Source: Ruegeria_C sp041537925 (GTDB lineage: Bacteria > Pseudomonadota > Alphaproteobacteria > Rhodobacterales > Rhodobacteraceae). Taken from it: 64,000 nucleotides of DNA. The first letter of the stretch is position 1; the number at the start of each line of letters is the position of its first letter. The translations under genes were made by a program, and so were the position numbers. Positions 44,523-54,505 of this stretch are shown here, in pieces. The notes under the pieces are model-generated. The model saw nothing but the letters and a program-made list of their open reading frames with translations. It did not search any database and had not been told where the DNA came from. Location of the stretch: positions 62,001-126,000 of the forward strand of contig NZ_JBGOSH010000008.1 in assembly GCF_041537925.1 (NCBI RefSeq). The letters run 5' to 3'.

Positions 44523-45398
44523 CTACAGCGCTTCGGCGCCGGAAATGATTTCAATCAACTCGTTGGTGATCACGGCCTGACGCGAGCGGTTGAACTGGAT
44601 GGTCAGCTTGTCGATCATCTCGCCCGCGTTGCGGGTTGCGTTGTCCATCGCGCTCATCCGGGCACCCTGTTCCGAGGCCCCGTTTTCAAGCAGGCCCGAG
44701 AAGATCGCGGTTGCGACCCCTTTTGGCAGCAGGTCGGCCAGGATGGCCTCTTCGCTGGGCTCGTAATCATAGAGCGTGCCGCTGTCATCCCCTTCGACCT
44801 CGTCAAAGGCGGCGGGGATGATCTGTTGCACAGTCGGGATCTGGGTCACCACGTTCTGGAACTTGGCGAAGAAGATCGTCGCCACGTCGAACTCGCCCGC
44901 ATCAAAGCGGCCCAGAATGTCGCGCGCGATATCCTGCGCATTGGTATATCCAAGGCGCTTTACTTCGCTCAGATCCACGTGGCCGACAAAGAATTCGCCG
45001 AGATCACGCTTGAGCGCGTCGCGGCCTTTCTTGCCGACAGTCAAAACCTTGACGGTTTTGCCTTTACCGCGCAGTTCCTCTGCCTTCACACGGGCCAGCT
45101 TGGCGATGCTCGAATTGAAGCCGCCGCAGAGCCCGCGTTCAGCGGTCATAACGACCAGCAGATGCACATCGTCCTTGCCGGTACCGCGCAACAGCATCGG
45201 CGCGCTGTCGCTGCCGCCGACCGAGACCGCCAGCCCCGCCATTACGGTGTTGAACCGTTCGGCATAGGGACGCGAGGACTCGGCCGCTTCCTGAGCGCGG
45301 CGCAGTTTTGCAGCCGCGACCATCTGCATGGCCTTGGTGATCTTGCGGGTCGATTTGACCGACTCGATCCTGTTTTTTAGGTCCTTAAGACTTGGCAT
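44523..45398 (-). CDS. atpG: F1 ATP synthase gamma subunit
   Basis: 291 residues. N-terminal coiled helix PSLKDLKNRIESVKSTRKITKAMQMV and C-terminal MDNATRNAGEMIDKLTIQFNRSRQAVITNELIEI are the conserved rotor shaft ends; CGGFNSSIAKL lies in the middle. Twelve bases after atpA. Confidence 0.97.
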   Translation of the reverse strand: MPSLKDLKNRIESVKSTRKITKAMQMVAAAKLRRAQEAAESSRPYAERFNTVMAGLAVSVGGSDSAPMLLRGTGKDDVHLLVVMTAERGLCGGFNSSIAKLARVKAEELRGKGKTVKVLTVGKKGRDALKRDLGEFFVGHVDLSEVKRLGYTNAQDIARDILGRFDAGEFDVATIFFAKFQNVVTQIPTVQQIIPAAFDEVEGDDSGTLYDYEPSEEAILADLLPKGVATAIFSGLLENGASEQGARMSAMDNATRNAGEMIDKLTIQFNRSRQAVITNELIEIISGAEAL

Positions 45399-45410
45399 TG
45401 CCGCCTCTCC

Positions 45411-46949
45411 TTAAGCGAAGGTTGCGGCGTATTCGTCCAGCGCAGCCTTGATCTTGTCGGACGCATCACCCTTGATCTTGGGATCTTCGGTGGTGATCCA
45501 GTCCAACAAATCGGCGTGCTTGCCACGCAGATGCGCCAGCAGACCGGCCTCGTACCGGCCAACTTCCGTTACGTCGATCTTGTCGAGGTAGCCGTTGGTG
45601 CCCGCGAAGATGACGCATACGATTTCCGCGTTGGTCAGCGGCGAATACTGCGGCTGTTTCATCAGTTCGGTCAGGCGCGCACCCCGGTTCAGCAGCTGTT
45701 GGGTTGCGGCGTCGAGGTCAGAGCCGAACTGCGCAAAGGCCGCCATTTCGCGGTACTGAGCCAGTTCCAGTTTCACCGGACCGGCAACCGATTTCATCGA
45801 GTTGGTCTGAGCCGAGGAGCCCACACGCGACACCGACAGACCGGTGTTCACAGCAGGACGGATGCCCTGATAGAACAGCTCGGTTTCCAGGAAGATCTGG
45901 CCGTCGGTGATCGAGATCACGTTGGTCGGAATAAAGGCCGACACGTCGCCACCTTGGGTTTCGATAACCGGCAGTGCGGTCAGCGAACCGGCACCGAAAT
46001 CTTCGTTCAGCTTCGCCGAACGCTCCAGCAGGCGGGAGTGCAGGTAGAAAACGTCACCCGGATAGGCTTCGCGTCCCGGCGGGCGGCGCAGCAGCAACGA
46101 CATCTGACGATAGGACACGGCCTGTTTGGAGAGGTCATCATAGATGATCAGCGCATGGCGACCATTGTCACGGAAGAACTCGGCCATCGCGGTTGCGGCG
46201 TAAGGTGCCAGGAACTGCATCGGCGCCGGGTCGGACGCGGTTGCGGCAACCACGATCGAATAGTCGATGGCCCCGGATTCTTCCAGACGCTTAACCAGCT
46301 GTGCCACGGTCGAACGTTTCTGGCCGACGGCGACATAGACGCAGTAAAGCTTCTTGCTCTCGTCATCGCCTGCGGCTTCGTTCACCGATTTCTGGTTCAG
46401 GATGGTGTCCAGCGCCACGGCGGTCTTGCCGGTCTGGCGGTCACCAATGATCAGTTCCCGCTGGCCGCGGCCAATCGGGATCATCGCGTCGACCGATTTC
46501 AGGCCGGTCGACATCGGTTCGTGCACCGATTTACGCGGGATGATGCCCGGCGCCTTGACGTCGGCCACGCCACGCTCGGTCGCGTTGATCGGGCCCTTGC
46601 CGTCAATCGGGTTGCCCAGACCGTCCACAACACGGCCCAGCAGTTCGTTCCCGATCGGAACGTCCACGATCGCGTTGGTGCGCTTGACGGTGTCGCCTTC
46701 TTTGATGTCCCGGTCGGAGCCGAAGATCACGACGCCGACGTTGTCGCTTTCCAGGTTCAGCGCCATGCCCATGATGCCGCCGGGAAACTCGACCATCTCA
46801 CCGGCCTGCACGTTGTCGAGGCCATAGACGCGGGCAATCCCGTCACCGACACTCAGCACGCGACCGATCTCGGCCACTTCTGCTTCCTGACCAAAATTCT
46901 GGATCTGGTCCTTCAGGATTGCAGAAATCTCTGCAGCTTGGATACCCAT
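45411..46949 (-). CDS. atpA: F1 ATP synthase alpha subunit
   Basis: 512 residues. P-loop GDRQTGKTAVALDT, YVAVGQKRSTVAQLVKRLEE and SVSRVGSSAQTNSMK are family landmarks; the last carries the Arg finger. It starts at the base after the atpH stop. Part of the atpHAGDC order of alphaproteobacteria, where F0 genes sit elsewhere. Confidence 0.98.
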   Translation of the reverse strand: MGIQAAEISAILKDQIQNFGQEAEVAEIGRVLSVGDGIARVYGLDNVQAGEMVEFPGGIMGMALNLESDNVGVVIFGSDRDIKEGDTVKRTNAIVDVPIGNELLGRVVDGLGNPIDGKGPINATERGVADVKAPGIIPRKSVHEPMSTGLKSVDAMIPIGRGQRELIIGDRQTGKTAVALDTILNQKSVNEAAGDDESKKLYCVYVAVGQKRSTVAQLVKRLEESGAIDYSIVVAATASDPAPMQFLAPYAATAMAEFFRDNGRHALIIYDDLSKQAVSYRQMSLLLRRPPGREAYPGDVFYLHSRLLERSAKLNEDFGAGSLTALPVIETQGGDVSAFIPTNVISITDGQIFLETELFYQGIRPAVNTGLSVSRVGSSAQTNSMKSVAGPVKLELAQYREMAAFAQFGSDLDAATQQLLNRGARLTELMKQPQYSPLTNAEIVCVIFAGTNGYLDKIDVTEVGRYEAGLLAHLRGKHADLLDWITTEDPKIKGDASDKIKAALDEYAATFA

Positions 46950-47510
46950 CTATCCGACCTCTTTCATTGCATTCTGTAGGGAGTTGAGCTTGGAGCGGAT
47001 CGAGCTGTCGATCATCTTCGAGCCCACTTTGACGACAAGACCGCCAATGAGGCTTTCATCGACGGTCGCGTTGATACTTATGGTTTTGCCCACCTGCTCA
47101 CCGAGCGTCGCGGACAGCTTTTCCATCTGGGTCTTGGTCAGCGCCTTGGCCGACGCCACCTCAGCGGTCACTTCGCCACGCTCGTCGGCCAGCGCCGTGC
47201 GCAGCGCCGCGATCAGTTGCGGCACGACGAACAGGCGGCGCTTCTGCGCCATCAGGCCCAACGCGTTGCCCAGCACCGGGTCCAGGTTCATCTTTTTGGC
47301 AATTGCGCCAATGGCCGCAGCCTGATCAGCCCGCGAGACCAGCGGCGAGTGGATCAGGTCGCGCAGATCGGCACTGGCGTCCAAGGCTTCGGCCAAATCG
47401 GTGACGCCTGTCTCCAGGCCGTCAAGGTTCTTGTTCTCTTTCGCGATCTCGAAGATCGCGGTGGCGTAACGCTCGGCGATGCCGGCGGAAATCGAAGCTG
47501 GTTCGGACAC
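46950..47510 (-). CDS. atpH: F1 ATP synthase delta subunit
   Basis: 186 residues from the second GTG (47510), preferred because GGAAGG lies 8 bases upstream; a first GTG at 47516 overlaps that site. Family features: GIAERYATAIFEIAKENKNL and the C-terminal KVGSKMIDSSIRSKLNSLQNAM. It connects F1 to the stator. First gene of the operon. Confidence 0.92.
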   Translation of the reverse strand: MSEPASISAGIAERYATAIFEIAKENKNLDGLETGVTDLAEALDASADLRDLIHSPLVSRADQAAAIGAIAKKMNLDPVLGNALGLMAQKRRLFVVPQLIAALRTALADERGEVTAEVASAKALTKTQMEKLSATLGEQVGKTISINATVDESLIGGLVVKVGSKMIDSSIRSKLNSLQNAMKEVG

Positions 47511-47641
47511 GTCCACCCTTCCGCTACTTGGCCCCGAATTCGTGCAAAACAGCCAAACCGGGGGTGTGATAAAACCCCGCCAGGACGGCAGGGCATCAAA
47601 ATCACCGGGGATGTAGCAGAGCGTTCACAACGTCGCAATAC

Positions 47642-47669
47642 AGTATAACTGCGGCGCACTTATCCTCAA
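47642..47669 (-). promoter_or_regulatory. candidate sigma-70 promoter of the atp operon
   Basis: On the minus strand TTGAGG (47669-47664) is followed by 16 bases and TATACT (47647-47642). This is close to the vegetative consensus. The transcript would start near 47635 and have a 5' leader of about 125 bases. The 140 bases further on to 47815 hold no gene. Confidence 0.45.
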
Positions 47670-47815
47670 ATCATTTGTTTTCAGAGGGTTAGGTGAAAGT
47701 GTGACGCTTTGCCCTCACTGTCTGCCTGAAAAATGTTACGAGATTGCAAGTTTTCGCGATTCCTACCGCATGTTTATTCGCCTGGAAGGGCGCAGAATGA
47801 TACCTGTCTTTGCGA

Positions 47816-48550
47816 TCAAGCTGGCTTGAGCAGCCCATCCAAAGCCTTAATGGGACGCTTCTGCTCGGGCCGAACGACGCGCCCGCTGGGCGGTTGTATG
47901 CGTTTGCTGGCCTCGACCATGAAAACGCCACCCGCCATGATCGTCGGCAAGCGTGTTCCGGTTTTTTCGATGAGCGCCCCGGATTTCAGCCAGAACCGCC
48001 GGAAGGATGGCGGTTGGTACAGCGCCGAGCAGTGCGCGTCGGGCAGAAAGTGATGCTCTTTCAGTTGTGCTTCCAACTGGCCCAATGTGTAGGGCCGCCC
48101 GAATCCAAAGGGTGTCTTGTCTGACCGCGACCACAGCCCGGCGCGATTGGGCACGATAAACATCGCCTTGCCGCCCGGGCCCAGCGCACGCCAGCATTCG
48201 TCCAACACGTTGCTGGGTCGTTCCGAGGTTTCCAGCCCGTGCATCACCACCAGCTTGTCCACATGGCCGGTCTCGACCGGCCACATGGTTTCTTCGGACA
48301 AGACCGACACATTGGGCATTCCGGCAGGCCAGGGCATCACGCCCTGCGGTCCGGGCATCAGCCCGATCACCCGGCGCGCCTCCTTCAGATAAGGGCGCAA
48401 CAGCGGTACCGCAAAGCCGAACCCGGCCACAGTCTGACCATGCGCCTCAGGCCACAGCTCCAGCAGCCGCCCGCGAATGGCCGCCTGCGCCGCCCGCCCC
48501 AGCGTGCTGCGGTAGTAGAAATTCCTCAGATCCTGGACGTCCAGATGCAT
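47816..48550 (-). CDS. class I SAM-dependent methyltransferase
   Basis: 244 residues from ATG 48550; the frame upstream is not supported. The SAM-binding core has VAGFGFAVPLLRPYLKEAR (degenerate glycine motif), DKLVVMHGLETSERPSNVLDECWRALGPGGKAMFIVPNR (post-motif region) and MFIVPNRAGLWSRSD. The first glycine motif is unusual (GFGFAVP instead of GxGxG). Substrate unknown. Divergent from gloB, as is common in this group. Confidence 0.78.
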   Translation of the reverse strand: MHLDVQDLRNFYYRSTLGRAAQAAIRGRLLELWPEAHGQTVAGFGFAVPLLRPYLKEARRVIGLMPGPQGVMPWPAGMPNVSVLSEETMWPVETGHVDKLVVMHGLETSERPSNVLDECWRALGPGGKAMFIVPNRAGLWSRSDKTPFGFGRPYTLGQLEAQLKEHHFLPDAHCSALYQPPSFRRFWLKSGALIEKTGTRLPTIMAGGVFMVEASKRIQPPSGRVVRPEQKRPIKALDGLLKPA

Positions 48551-48611
48551 TGCAGGCGCTCGCTTGATCGGCTTAGCTTGGCGCAGTCTAGCAATGAAAG
48601 GGCAAAAGGCC

Positions 48612-49379
48612 ATGCCTCTTGAGATCGTCACAATCCCCTGCCTCAGCGACAATTATGCCTTTTTGATCCATGCGCCGGGCAGCGGGCTGACCGCGCTTGT
48701 GGACGCGCCCGAGGCCACCGCCATCGAGGCCGAGCTTGACCGCCGCAGCTGGGCGCTGGATCAGATCTGGCTGACCCATCACCACTGGGACCACGTGGAC
48801 GGGGTCGAGGCGCTGCGTGCGCGCTACGGTGCCACCGTGGTGGGCGCGGCAGCGGATGCGCAGCGCCTGCCCAAACTCGATCTGGAGGTGCGCGAAGGCA
48901 GTGTCTTTTCCATGTCGCGTGAGGATGTGCAGGTGATCGATGTGCCCGGCCACACCGTTGGGCATATCGCCTATTATATGCCACAAAGCCATGCGCTGTT
49001 CACTGCCGACAGCCTGATGGCACTGGGATGCGGGCGGTTGTTCGAAGGAACGCCCGAACAGATGTGGACCTCGCTGTGCAAGCTGGCGTCGTTGCCGGAT
49101 GACACCATCGTTTACTCCGGCCATGAATACACGCAGGCCAATGGTCGTTTCGCGGAAACAATCGAGCCTGAAAATGCGGCATTGAAAAAACGCATCGCGG
49201 ATATAGCTGAGGCAAGATCGGCCGGGCGGCCCACCGTCCCCTCCGAATTGGCCTTGGAAAAGGCCACAAACCCCTTCCTGCGGGCCAAGGAACCGGAAAT
49301 TCAGGCGAATCTGCGGATGAGCGGCAAGGCACCGGTTGACGTGTTTGCGGAAATCCGGGCCCGCAAGGACAGATTCTGA
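48612..49379 (+). CDS. gloB: hydroxyacylglutathione hydrolase (glyoxalase II)
   Basis: 255 residues from ATG 48612, usual length; upstream ATGs are open but start before the conserved MPLEIVTIPCLSDNYAFLIH. The metallo-beta-lactamase motif is THHHWDH (55-61), with the other ligands in VPGHTVGHIAYY, FTADSLMALGCGR and YSGHEYT. It hydrolyses S-lactoylglutathione to lactate and glutathione. Confidence 0.94.
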   Translation: MPLEIVTIPCLSDNYAFLIHAPGSGLTALVDAPEATAIEAELDRRSWALDQIWLTHHHWDHVDGVEALRARYGATVVGAAADAQRLPKLDLEVREGSVFSMSREDVQVIDVPGHTVGHIAYYMPQSHALFTADSLMALGCGRLFEGTPEQMWTSLCKLASLPDDTIVYSGHEYTQANGRFAETIEPENAALKKRIADIAEARSAGRPTVPSELALEKATNPFLRAKEPEIQANLRMSGKAPVDVFAEIRARKDRF

Positions 49380-49555
49380 CGCGCGTTTTCCCGACTTCAC
49401 CGCATCAGTCACATTAAATGTGAGGATGATTTAGCAAAAAACCCTTGAAGCCGCCGCATGTTCAACCAAACTCTAATAATATGAGGACATGGTTGGTCTG
49501 GGGGGACCAACACCAAATCCGCCCCCTGCCAACCCCAGTATAGAGGAGCACGCCG
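49380..49555 (+). promoter_or_regulatory. clpA leader region with a stem-loop
   Basis: GTTGGTC (49492-49498) pairs with GACCAAC (49505-49511), a 7-base-pair stem with a 6-base loop, about 45 bases before the GTG start. TTGAAG (near 49445) may be part of a heat-shock promoter but no matching -10 is clear. A GAGGAG ribosome site precedes the start. Confidence 0.35.
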
Positions 49556-51880
49556 GTGCCTTCATTCTCGAGCACACTAGAACAAGCCATCCACGCGGCT
49601 CTTGCAGCTGCGAATGAACGGCGCCACGAATTCGCAACGCTCGAGCACCTGCTTCTGGCACTGCTCGACGAACCCGACGCGGTGCGGGTGATGAAAGCCT
49701 GCAGTGTCGATCTGGATGAGTTGCGCGGAACCCTGGTCGAATTTATCGACGAAGACCTGTCAAACCTGGTAACCGATATCGACGGGTCCGAGGCGGTGCC
49801 GACCGCAGCGTTCCAGCGGGTTATCCAGCGTGCCGCGATCCATGTGCAAAGCTCTGGCCGGACCGAAGTGACCGGCGCCAATGTCCTGGTCGCCATCTTT
49901 GCCGAACGCGAAAGCAACGCGGCCTATTTCCTGCAAGAACAGGATATGACCCGCTATGACGCGGTGAACTTCATCGCTCATGGCGTGGCCAAGGACCCCG
50001 AATATGGCGAAAACCGCCCGGTCTCAGGCTCTGATGAGGCCGAGGAAGAGACCCAGACGACAGCAAGCGAACCGGAACAGAAGGAAAGCGCGTTGTCGAA
50101 ATACTGCGTCGACCTGAACGCCAAAGCGCGTGACGGCGATGTCGATCCGCTGATCGGTCGTGACCTTGAGGTGGAGCGCTGCATTCAGGTGCTGTGCCGC
50201 CGCCGCAAGAACAATCCGCTGCTGGTGGGCGACCCCGGAGTTGGCAAGACCGCCATCGCGGAAGGTCTGGCGCGCAAGATCGTTAATGGCAACACACCCG
50301 AGATTCTGTCGGGCACCACGATCTATTCGCTCGACATGGGCGCGTTGCTTGCGGGCACCCGGTATCGTGGCGATTTCGAGGAACGGCTCAAGGCCGTCGT
50401 CTCGGAACTGGAGAACCACCCCGACGCAGTGCTGTTCATTGACGAGATCCACACGGTGATCGGTGCCGGTGCCACTTCGGGCGGCGCGATGGATGCCTCG
50501 AACCTGCTCAAACCCGCCTTGCAGGGCGGCAAGCTACGCACCATGGGCTCGACCACCTACAAGGAATTCCGCCAGCATTTCGAAAAGGACCGTGCTCTGT
50601 CGCGCCGGTTTCAAAAGATCGATGTGAACGAACCCACGGTCGAAGACAGCATCAAGATCCTGCGCGGCCTGAAACCATATTTCGAAGAACATCACGACAT
50701 CAAATACACCGCCGACGCGATCAAGTCTGCGGTCGAGCTGGCGGCGCGCTACATCACCGACCGCAAACTGCCCGACAAGGCCATCGACGTGATTGACGAG
50801 GCTGGCGCAGCCCAGCATCTGGTGGTGGAAAGCAAGCGCCGCAAGACTATCGGCGTGAAAGAGATCGAGGCCGTGGTCGCCAAGATCGCCCGCATCCCGC
50901 CAAAAAACGTCACCAAAGACGATGCCGAGGTTCTCAAGGACCTCGAAGCCTCGCTCAAGCGCGTGGTGTTCGGACAGGACAAGGCCATCGACGCACTCTC
51001 CAGCGCGATCAAGCTGGCCCGCGCGGGCCTGCGCGAGCCTGAAAAGCCCATCGGCAACTACCTGTTTGCCGGTCCCACCGGTGTCGGCAAGACCGAGGTG
51101 GCGAAACAGCTGGCCGATACGCTGGGGGTCGAACTGCTGCGTTTCGATATGTCGGAATACATGGAGAAACACGCGGTCAGCCGCCTGATCGGTGCGCCTC
51201 CGGGCTATGTCGGATTTGACCAGGGCGGCATGCTGACTGATGGCGTCGACCAACACCCGCATTGCGTGCTGCTGCTGGACGAGATCGAAAAGGCGCATCC
51301 GGATGTGTTCAACATCCTGCTGCAGGTGATGGATCATGGCGAGTTGACCGACCACAATGGCCGGACGGTGAATTTCCGTAACGTTGTCCTGATCATGACC
51401 TCGAATGCCGGGGCGCAGGAACAGGCCAAGGAAGCCATTGGCTTTGGTCGTGACCGTCGCGAAGGCGAGGACACCGCTGCGATCGAGCGGATGTTCACGC
51501 CGGAGTTCCGTAATCGCCTGGACGCGGTGATCTCGTTCGCGCCGTTGCCGAAAGAGGTTATCCTGCAGGTGGTCGAGAAATTTGTCCTCCAGCTTGAGGC
51601 GCAGCTGCTGGATCGCAACGTGACCATCGAACTGACCCGACCGGCCGCCGAATGGCTGGCTGACAAAGGCTACGACGACAAGATGGGCGCCCGCCCGCTG
51701 GGCCGCGTCATTCAGGAGCACATCAAGAAACCGCTGGCCGAAGAGCTGCTGTTCGGCAAACTCGCCAAGGGCGGGGTGGTGAAGGTCGCTATAAAGAACG
51801 GCGAGTTGGATCTGCAGATCAACGGCCCGCGCCAGCCGCGCATTCCGGGCGACAAGCCTCCGCTGCTGACCGCGGATTGA
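49556..51880 (+). CDS. clpA: ATP-dependent Clp protease ATPase subunit ClpA
   Basis: 774 residues from GTG 49556 (GAGGAG upstream). N-terminal Clp repeat domain (FSSTLEQAIHAALAAANERR, ATLEHLLLALL), first AAA module with GDPGVGKT and LFIDEIHTVIGAGAT, second with GPTGVGKTE and VLLLDEIEKAHPDV, and a C-terminal sensor-2. It unfolds substrates for ClpP. The adaptor gene clpS, often directly upstream, is not in the spacer. Its stop overlaps the next start (TGATG). Confidence 0.96.
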   Translation: MPSFSSTLEQAIHAALAAANERRHEFATLEHLLLALLDEPDAVRVMKACSVDLDELRGTLVEFIDEDLSNLVTDIDGSEAVPTAAFQRVIQRAAIHVQSSGRTEVTGANVLVAIFAERESNAAYFLQEQDMTRYDAVNFIAHGVAKDPEYGENRPVSGSDEAEEETQTTASEPEQKESALSKYCVDLNAKARDGDVDPLIGRDLEVERCIQVLCRRRKNNPLLVGDPGVGKTAIAEGLARKIVNGNTPEILSGTTIYSLDMGALLAGTRYRGDFEERLKAVVSELENHPDAVLFIDEIHTVIGAGATSGGAMDASNLLKPALQGGKLRTMGSTTYKEFRQHFEKDRALSRRFQKIDVNEPTVEDSIKILRGLKPYFEEHHDIKYTADAIKSAVELAARYITDRKLPDKAIDVIDEAGAAQHLVVESKRRKTIGVKEIEAVVAKIARIPPKNVTKDDAEVLKDLEASLKRVVFGQDKAIDALSSAIKLARAGLREPEKPIGNYLFAGPTGVGKTEVAKQLADTLGVELLRFDMSEYMEKHAVSRLIGAPPGYVGFDQGGMLTDGVDQHPHCVLLLDEIEKAHPDVFNILLQVMDHGELTDHNGRTVNFRNVVLIMTSNAGAQEQAKEAIGFGRDRREGEDTAAIERMFTPEFRNRLDAVISFAPLPKEVILQVVEKFVLQLEAQLLDRNVTIELTRPAAEWLADKGYDDKMGARPLGRVIQEHIKKPLAEELLFGKLAKGGVVKVAIKNGELDLQINGPRQPRIPGDKPPLLTAD

Positions 51881-52839
51881 TGTACGGGCGACTGCTCGCA
51901 ACACTTGCGCTCGCTGCCGGTCCGGCGGCGAGCGATCCGGTCCTGAGCTTCCCGGTTGACTGCAATCTGGGTGAAACCTGCTATATCCAGCAATTCGTTG
52001 ACCGTGATCCCGGCGCCGGTGCCCGGGATTTCATGTGTGGCGCGCTGTCTTACGACGGCCACAAAGGCACCGATTTCGCACTACCCACTTTACGCGCCAT
52101 GCAGCAGGGCGTGGATGTACGCGCCGCCGCCCCAGGTATCGTGCAGGGCACCCGCAATTCAATGCCCGACCAGCTTTATTCCAATGACACGACCGCGCAG
52201 GTCGACGGGCGCGAATGCGGCAATGGCGTGGTGCTGAAACATCCCGATGGCTGGGAAACCCAGTATTGCCATCTGCGTCAGGGGTCGGTCCGCGTCAGCT
52301 CCGGCGAGATCGTCGATGCTGGTACCGTGCTGGGTCAGATCGGGCTGAGTGGTAAGACCCAATTCCCGCACCTGCACCTTTCGGTGCGCAAGGGCGGACA
52401 GGTGATTGACCCTTTTGACACCTCCGACCGGGCACAGTGTGGACAAACCGGTGCAAGCCTCTGGGCCGACACGCCAGATTATATCCCGGGTGCGCTGATG
52501 GATGTGGGCTTCGCCCCGCAGGTTCCCGAATTCATCGATGTTCTCGCGGGCGACGCCGCGCAGCAGGTGCTGCCCGAGCAAAGCTCCGGCCTGGTCTTGT
52601 ACGGCCTCGCCTATGGTGGACTGAAAGGCGATGTACTGCGGATCGAAATCATCGGCCCGGACGGACCTTTCGGCGGGCAACAGGTCGCATTGGAGCGCAA
52701 CCGCGCGCGATTCTTTAGGGCTTACGGCAAACGTTTGACCGCTGATCGCTGGCCGTCCGGCACCTATACCGGCACGGTGAGCCTGCTGCGGAATGGGCAG
52801 GTGATCAGCCGGAAATCGACGACGGCGACCGTCCAGTAA
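51880..52839 (+). CDS. M23-family peptidoglycan peptidase-like protein, secreted
   Basis: 319 residues from ATG 51880; signal peptide LLATLALAAGPAAS. The M23 fold is visible: YDGHKGTDFALPT (His and Asp ligands), GNGVVLKHPDGWETQYCHLRQGSV and FPHLHLSVRKGG (HxH ligands). The C-terminal 120 residues form an extra beta-rich domain. Ligand His and Asp are retained, so it may be an active endopeptidase. Starts on the last base of the clpA stop. Confidence 0.8.
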   Translation: MYGRLLATLALAAGPAASDPVLSFPVDCNLGETCYIQQFVDRDPGAGARDFMCGALSYDGHKGTDFALPTLRAMQQGVDVRAAAPGIVQGTRNSMPDQLYSNDTTAQVDGRECGNGVVLKHPDGWETQYCHLRQGSVRVSSGEIVDAGTVLGQIGLSGKTQFPHLHLSVRKGGQVIDPFDTSDRAQCGQTGASLWADTPDYIPGALMDVGFAPQVPEFIDVLAGDAAQQVLPEQSSGLVLYGLAYGGLKGDVLRIEIIGPDGPFGGQQVALERNRARFFRAYGKRLTADRWPSGTYTGTVSLLRNGQVISRKSTTATVQ

Positions 52840-52849
52840 CCATCGCCTT

Positions 52850-54502
52850 TCACTTCTCGGTCAGTTTCAATTCGATCCTCCGGTTCTGCGCGCGGGCTTC
52901 ATCGGTATCCGCTGTATCGAGCGGCTGGAATTCACCAAATCCGTTCGCCGCCAGCCGGTTGGGCGCGATCCCCAGCGCGTTCACCATATAACGAACAACC
53001 GACAGTGCCCTGCCCTGGCTGAGCTCCCAATTGTCGCGATAACGCCCGGTGCCGCCAAGCGGCGTGTCGTCGGTATGGCCATCGACCCGGATCACCCAGT
53101 TGATCTCGGGCGGGATATCGCGTGCGATGCCACGCAGGATCTCGGCGATCTTGGCGATCTCGAACCGCCCCTCGGGTGACAATGTCGCCGAACCGGGCGC
53201 AAACAAAACCTCGGAGGAAAAGACAAAGCGGTCGCCCTCGATCCGCACGCCTTCCTGCTGACCCAGCACATCGCGCAGCCGTCCGAAAAACTCTGACCGG
53301 TAGCGTTCCAGATCCTTGGCTTGCGCCTGCAGGTCCTCGGCCTCCGCTTCCAGCCGCTTGCGTTCTGCTTCTTCCAAGAGGCGCCGCCGCCGCTCTTCGG
53401 ATGCGGCACGGGCCAGCGCGGTGTTGAGGTCCTGACCCAGCGACTGCAACTGCACCTGTGCCGCCTCATCGCGCGCCTTGTAATCGTCCAGCAGCGCCTG
53501 CAACCCGCCCAACTGGCTGCGCAGCGCCGCTATCTGCTGGTTCAGCAGCGCCGTCTGGCGCTGCGCCTCGGCCGAGACCTCCTGCTCTGCCGCGAGCAAG
53601 GCGCGGGCCTGCGCCAGCAGCGCGGCGCGGGTATCGGCCTCATCGGCCTTGGATCGGGCAGCCTCCAGATCGCCCTTCAGCGCATTCCTGGCCGCATCCG
53701 CTGCCGCCAGCAGCGTCAGCGTCTCTTCGGCCTCCTTGCGCTGCGCCTCAAGCGCCAGCGTCATTGCGGTCAGTTCAGTATCGGCATTGCGCAGCCGCGC
53801 CCGCAGCGCTTCGGCTGCGGCAGCTTCGGCCAGCCGCGCCGCCTCTTCCGCGTCAATCTGGCTCTGCAGCGCTGCGATCTGCTCACTGCTTTCCGTGCTT
53901 TTGCTTTGCAGATCGGCCACCAGCGCCTCAAGCGCTTCACGGCGCGCAGCAGCAAGGCGGGCCGCCTCGACCTGCGCATCGACCTCGTTGCGCGATTGCG
54001 CCAGCGCAATGTTGAGTGCCTCTTGTTCCGAGAGCAATTGCTCCTGCAGGGCCGCGAGATTGTCCACATTGGCCAGGGCCGCATCGCGATCGGCGATCAG
54101 TGCCGCAACCTGTACCTCAAACGCGGTGATCTGTGTCTGCGCCTCGGTCAGGGCGGCATCCTGCCGATCCCGTTCCGCCGTCAGGGTTGCGATCAGGGTC
54201 TGCGCCTGCGTCAGACTGCCCTGCGCCTCGGACAGCGTGGCGTTCAGCGCACCCACCCGTTGCCGCAACTGATCGTTTTCCTGTTCTTCCAGCCCTAACG
54301 CCTGGGCCAGCGCCGAGACCTCATTCGACAGCGCGTCCAACTCGCTTTCCTGCCCCGAAATCGTTTCGCGCAGCACGAATTGCACCACCATGAAGATGGT
54401 CAGCACAAAGGTCAGCACCATCAGCAGCCCGGTCATCGCGTCAACGAATCCGGGCCAGACCGAGCCCTGGAACCGTTGACCTGTGCGCCGGGACAGAGCC
54501 AT
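52850..54502 (-). CDS. OmpA/MotB-like peptidoglycan-binding protein with a long coiled coil
   Basis: 550 residues: a single membrane helix near the N-terminus (GLLMVLTFVLTIFMVVQFVL), about 330 residues of Ala/Gln/Glu-rich coiled coil, and a C-terminal OmpA-like domain (VLFAPGSATLSPEGRFEIAK, DGHTDDTPLG, ANGFGEFQPLDTADTDEARA). It would sit in the inner membrane and reach across the periplasm to peptidoglycan. It lies 3 bases after the ExbB-like gene, so the two form a MotA/MotB-like or TolQ/TolR-like complex, probably a force-transducing or envelope-linking module. Confidence 0.82.
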   Translation of the reverse strand: MALSRRTGQRFQGSVWPGFVDAMTGLLMVLTFVLTIFMVVQFVLRETISGQESELDALSNEVSALAQALGLEEQENDQLRQRVGALNATLSEAQGSLTQAQTLIATLTAERDRQDAALTEAQTQITAFEVQVAALIADRDAALANVDNLAALQEQLLSEQEALNIALAQSRNEVDAQVEAARLAAARREALEALVADLQSKSTESSEQIAALQSQIDAEEAARLAEAAAAEALRARLRNADTELTAMTLALEAQRKEAEETLTLLAAADAARNALKGDLEAARSKADEADTRAALLAQARALLAAEQEVSAEAQRQTALLNQQIAALRSQLGGLQALLDDYKARDEAAQVQLQSLGQDLNTALARAASEERRRRLLEEAERKRLEAEAEDLQAQAKDLERYRSEFFGRLRDVLGQQEGVRIEGDRFVFSSEVLFAPGSATLSPEGRFEIAKIAEILRGIARDIPPEINWVIRVDGHTDDTPLGGTGRYRDNWELSQGRALSVVRYMVNALGIAPNRLAANGFGEFQPLDTADTDEARAQNRRIELKLTEK

Positions 54503-54505
54503 GGG

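Noticed and set aside
45516..46979. Plus-strand ORF of 487 codons across atpA
   Set aside because: Shadow of atpA; no ribosome site or family motif.
53321..54298. Plus-strand ORFs opposite the OmpA-like gene
   Set aside because: Residue composition (Arg/Gln/Leu repeats) mirrors the coiled-coil codons of the minus-strand gene.
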